Positions 5,744-7,697 of a stretch of 7,697 bases of DNA are shown one piece after another; within the stretch, counting starts at the first letter, position 1, and each line of letters starts with the position of its first letter. Made by a program: the position numbers and the translations under genes. Under the pieces are notes generated by a model. It did not search any database, had not been told where the DNA came from, and saw only the letters and a list, made by a program, of their open reading frames with translations. The stretch is from Negativicoccus succinicivorans (GTDB lineage: Bacteria > Bacillota > Negativicutes > Veillonellales > Negativicoccaceae): assembly GCF_018373335.1 (NCBI RefSeq), contig NZ_JAHAHH010000063.1, forward strand, positions 1-7,697, written 5' to 3'.

Positions 5744-5772
5744 AGCATATCATTTTTTTACAATACCGTCAA
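5744..5772 (-). promoter_or_regulatory. SigA-type promoter for rnpB overlapping the nif3 stop codon
   Basis: Minus strand: -35 TTGACG (5772-5767), a 17-base spacer containing an A-run, and -10 TATGCT (5749-5744). The predicted start 7 bases later coincides with the 5' strand of P1 of RNase P RNA, which supports both calls. The TGA inside the -35 box is the stop codon of the upstream Nif3 gene. I see no terminator between nif3 and rnpB, so some read-through precursor is possible. Confidence 0.8.
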
Positions 5773-6884
5773 TTTCCCCAAAATGAAAATATATCCGCGC
5801 GTACGGGATCAGCAACAATGTTCAAGCGTACGTTTTCCGTCACAAGCGTTTGGGTCAAATACTCCGCCAGACGATCGGCGATTTTGATCTCCGTGTGATA
5901 ATGGTGTCCGTCGACTACTACGATTCCCTGCGTCGCGGCACGCTGCGCCTCATGGTATTTGACATCGGCGGTCAAATATAAATCCGCGCCCTGCTGCACC
6001 GCAGCATCGGCGAATTCCATACCGGCACCGCTGCAAAGCGCAACACGTTCAATGGTTTCACGTTGTCCGGCATACCGCAATACCGGAATCTCCAAGGCGG
6101 TTTGAATTTGCGTAAGCGCATCGCCCAGCGACAACGCTTTAGGAAAGCGGCCAATCCGTCCCAGGTAGGACGTTTCCCGCGGTCGTTCCAACGGATACAC
6201 ATCATACGCCACTTCTTCGTAGGGATGCGCGGCCAGCATCGCGCGGAGCACTGTGTTTAAGTCGTGCGCCGGCACGATGGCTTCCACGCGTTCTTCTTCG
6301 ACCGTTTCCATTTGCCCCGGATTTCCCAAAAAAGGCTGCGCGCCGGACAACGGTAAAAAGCGTCCCTGCCCCTGCACACTGAACGTGCAATGCGAGTAAT
6401 CGCCGAGTGCACCGGCGCCGTGATCCCCCATGGCGGCGCGGACTGCGTCCGCATGCGTTTGCGGAGTGAATACCGCCACTTTGTAAAACGGCTCGTGATG
6501 CACCGGTACAAGTCCTTCGACATCGATCAGTCCGATTTGTTCCGCCAGCAAATCATTTACGCCCGCGGTCGCAATATCCAAATTCGTATGCGCGGCATAG
6601 CAGGCGAGATTATTTTGCACTAAAAGTCGCACCAAGTCCGCGACCGGATCTCCCGCGACCAATTGTTTCAACGGTTTGAACAGAATCGGGTGATGCGCGA
6701 CGATGAGGTTAATACCATGCTCTTTCGCATAACGGATATTTTCTTTTGTGACATCAAGCGCGGTTAAAACACCGGTCACTTCCGTCTCCGGATCGCCGAC
6801 CAACAATCCTACATTGTCCCAGTCTTCCGCTAATTTCGGCGACGCCCATTCTTCCAACGCCTGCATTATCTTTCGGATTCGCAT
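5769..6884 (-). CDS. yqfO: Nif3-like dinuclear metal centre protein
   Basis: The 371-residue protein belongs to the Nif3/YbgI/YqfO family, in the longer Firmicute form in which a PII-like domain is inserted between two metal-binding halves. Likely dimetal ligands are visible: His64-His65 in VAHHP, Asp103 in HTNLD, and His330 and Glu332 in GHHYHTE. The inserted region (about 130-230) includes GAGALGDYSHC and HPYEEVAYDVYP. Members form toroidal hexamers. Database names such as GTP cyclohydrolase 1 type 2 homolog are weakly founded, and the true substrate is unsettled. The ATG at 6884 gives the family N-terminus (MRIRKI... LAEDWDNVGLLVGDP) and has AAGGAG 11 bases upstream. The ATG at 6866 (TAATG junction) is a less likely alternative. 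Frame extension to 7052 would run through trmK and is rejected. It overlaps trmK by 19 bases; the trmK-nif3 pair is conserved in Firmicutes. Confidence 0.94.
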   Translation of the reverse strand: MRIRKIMQALEEWASPKLAEDWDNVGLLVGDPETEVTGVLTALDVTKENIRYAKEHGINLIVAHHPILFKPLKQLVAGDPVADLVRLLVQNNLACYAAHTNLDIATAGVNDLLAEQIGLIDVEGLVPVHHEPFYKVAVFTPQTHADAVRAAMGDHGAGALGDYSHCTFSVQGQGRFLPLSGAQPFLGNPGQMETVEEERVEAIVPAHDLNTVLRAMLAAHPYEEVAYDVYPLERPRETSYLGRIGRFPKALSLGDALTQIQTALEIPVLRYAGQRETIERVALCSGAGMEFADAAVQQGADLYLTADVKYHEAQRAATQGIVVVDGHHYHTEIKIADRLAEYLTQTLVTENVRLNIVADPVRADIFSFWGN

Positions 6885-7594
6885 TGCTGCAGCATCTCCT
6901 TCCACTGTGCAATATCTTTCTCTAACGAATCTAATTCTTTCCGTCGCGCTGCGGATTGCTCTTTCGCATGCAGCAAGCCGTTGCGATGCGCCTGCGCGCG
7001 GGTAATTAACCGATGCAGATGACGGGAGAGCAGCGGCGCGCGGGTTTCCCAAAGGTAGGGTCCGACCGCCGCGAGCTTCTCCGGCAGATCCTGCGCCCCG
7101 GGAACGACACGAATGATTTCATAAAGGTGTTTGCCTTCTTCGCAAAGCCACTCCCGATCAATTTTCAGGCCGAGTTCCCGCAAACTTCGTCGCAACATCG
7201 CCTGACCCGTCATCGGCTGCAAAATAATAAACGCCAGCTTTTGATACACTTCCGGCCGCGCCTGTAAAAGTTCCCGCATCAGCGGACCGCCCATTCCCGC
7301 CAAAATAATACCGTCCGCCTCGTCAGCCTGCAATATTTCCAGGCCGCTGCCCAAGCGAAAATCCGCCTGTGCGGCGCATTGCGTCCGGCAAAAATTTTGC
7401 CGCGCTTTTGCCAACGGACCTTGCCGTAAATCGCTGACGATGACGTGACACGCCCGCTTTTTTTCGAGCAGGTACAAGGGCACGTAGCCGTGATCGCTGC
7501 CGATATCAGCTACAGTATCGCACACGGGCACGGCGTCCGCAACGGTTTGCAAACGCGGTGACAAAGTCACAGAAAGCGTTGCGCCATCCGGCAT
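6866..7594 (-). CDS. trmK: tRNA (adenine(22)-N(1))-methyltransferase
   Basis: This 242-residue SAM-dependent enzyme methylates N1 of A22 in the D-arm of certain tRNAs. The Rossmann core shows motif I DIGSDHGYVP (30-39), SDLRQGPLAKAR (54-65) as the ribose-binding strand, and AGMGGPLMREL (99-109), a TrmK hallmark. IILQPM (123-128) follows. The C-terminal part (about 190-242) is rich in charged heptads and should form the coiled-coil arm used in tRNA binding. The ATG at 7594 has a good AAGGAG (7607-7602) 7 bases upstream. A longer frame starting TTG at 7660 would translate the tRNA gene and is rejected. The gene sits 17 bases after the terminator of the upstream tRNA and shows no promoter of its own. 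It overlaps nif3 and is probably co-transcribed with it. Confidence 0.95.
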   Translation of the reverse strand: MPDGATLSVTLSPRLQTVADAVPVCDTVADIGSDHGYVPLYLLEKKRACHVIVSDLRQGPLAKARQNFCRTQCAAQADFRLGSGLEILQADEADGIILAGMGGPLMRELLQARPEVYQKLAFIILQPMTGQAMLRRSLRELGLKIDREWLCEEGKHLYEIIRVVPGAQDLPEKLAAVGPYLWETRAPLLSRHLHRLITRAQAHRNGLLHAKEQSAARRKELDSLEKDIAQWKEMLQQCESER

Positions 7595-7612
7595 ACAAGA
7601 ACTCCTTTCGAC

Positions 7613-7637
7613 AAAAAAGGACGACCGCAGTCGTCCT
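7613..7637 (-). terminator. Intrinsic terminator after the tRNA gene, just upstream of trmK
   Basis: A perfect 8-bp stem (7637-7630 with 7625-7618) with a 4-base loop is followed on the minus strand by a run of U residues ending at 7613. The trmK ribosome binding site starts 6 bases later. The final stem base and the first U overlap in the A-run of the plus strand. It should end transcription of the tRNA operon, so trmK probably depends on read-through. Confidence 0.85.
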
Positions 7638-7648
7638 ACAATGCAATG

Positions 7649-7697
7649 TGGTGGGCCCACCTGGGATCGAACCAGGGACCGACCGGTTATGAGCCGG
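7649..7697 (-). tRNA. tRNA with CAT anticodon (tRNA-Ile2 or elongator tRNA-Met), 5' part outside the window
   Basis: The visible part runs from about nucleotide 28 to 76. The anticodon loop CTCATAA (anticodon CAT) is flanked by CCGG on each side. The T-arm is CCTGG-TTCGATC-CCAGG, the acceptor 3' strand is TGGGCCC, the discriminator is A, and CCA is encoded (7651-7649). The anticodon stem lacks the three consecutive G-C pairs (GGG/CCC) of initiator tRNA, so it is not tRNA-fMet. CAT with this stem is compatible with elongator Met, or with Ile2 whose C34 is converted to lysidine by TilS to read AUA. The CTCATAA loop and following CGGTC resemble Firmicute Ile2, but the missing 5' half prevents a decision. 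Confidence 0.9.

Noticed and set aside
6885..7052. N-terminal extension of the Nif3 protein up to 7052
   Set aside because: It lies wholly inside trmK in another frame, has no Nif3 similarity, and a start with a ribosome binding site exists at 6884.
7595..7660. N-terminal extension of trmK from a TTG at 7660
   Set aside because: The extension would translate the 3' end of the tRNA and its terminator. The ATG at 7594 has a proper ribosome binding site and gives the family N-terminus.
1..7697. Hidden mobile, defence, CRISPR or biosynthetic system
   Set aside because: All coding space is filled by recognisable housekeeping genes in conserved order. I saw no direct-repeat arrays, transposase or integrase motifs, or abrupt compositional change.

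Overview
The window is a block of bacterial housekeeping genes, all transcribed from the minus strand, so transcription runs from high to low coordinates. It has about ten protein genes, one complete structural RNA (RNase P RNA) and one partial tRNA. Base composition is balanced and coding density is high. Several features point to a Firmicute: AGGAGG-type ribosome binding sites, the order trmK-nif3, the order DUF1385-prfA-prmC-sua5-ywlE-rpiB, and an arginine-phosphatase-type YwlE. The RNase P RNA is the A type, not the Bacillus B type, and ribosomal protein L31 is the cysteine-free form. My best guess is a Negativicutes-like lineage (Veillonella, Megasphaera or Dialister relatives). This is inference and I could not test it.

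Layout in the direction of transcription (right to left). The right edge holds the 3' two thirds of a tRNA with anticodon CAT and an encoded CCA end. A strong intrinsic terminator follows, with its U-tract only a few bases before the trmK ribosome binding site. trmK (tRNA A22 N1-methyltransferase) overlaps a Nif3-family dimetal protein gene. The -35 box of the rnpB promoter overlaps the nif3 stop codon. rnpB ends in an intrinsic terminator. trxA (thioredoxin) is a single-gene unit with a near-consensus promoter and a UUCG-tetraloop terminator. A further promoter drives rpmE2 (L31). After a wobble-containing terminator-like hairpin comes a tight cluster: DUF1385 membrane protein, prfA (release factor 1), prmC (the methyltransferase for the release-factor GGQ glutamine), sua5 (threonylcarbamoyl-AMP synthase), ywlE (protein-arginine phosphatase type) and the first codons of rpiB at the left edge.

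The functional theme is translation: tRNA, tRNA modification (TrmK, Sua5), tRNA maturation (RNase P), ribosome (L31) and termination (RF1, PrmC). Redox and phosphate chemistry (TrxA, YwlE, RpiB) accompany it. Gene junctions in the prfA cluster are overlapping or abutting, so translational coupling is likely.

I found no mobile element, CRISPR array, toxin-antitoxin pair, prophage or defence gene. The less ordinary points are regulatory or structural. Two terminators stand in front of genes that have no visible promoter of their own (trmK-nif3 and DUF1385-prfA). The RNase P RNA has a stunted P12 and a loop that seems to lack the usual GGU. The DUF1385 protein carries unexplained invariant His/Glu/Cys motifs. 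No new biological system is claimed.
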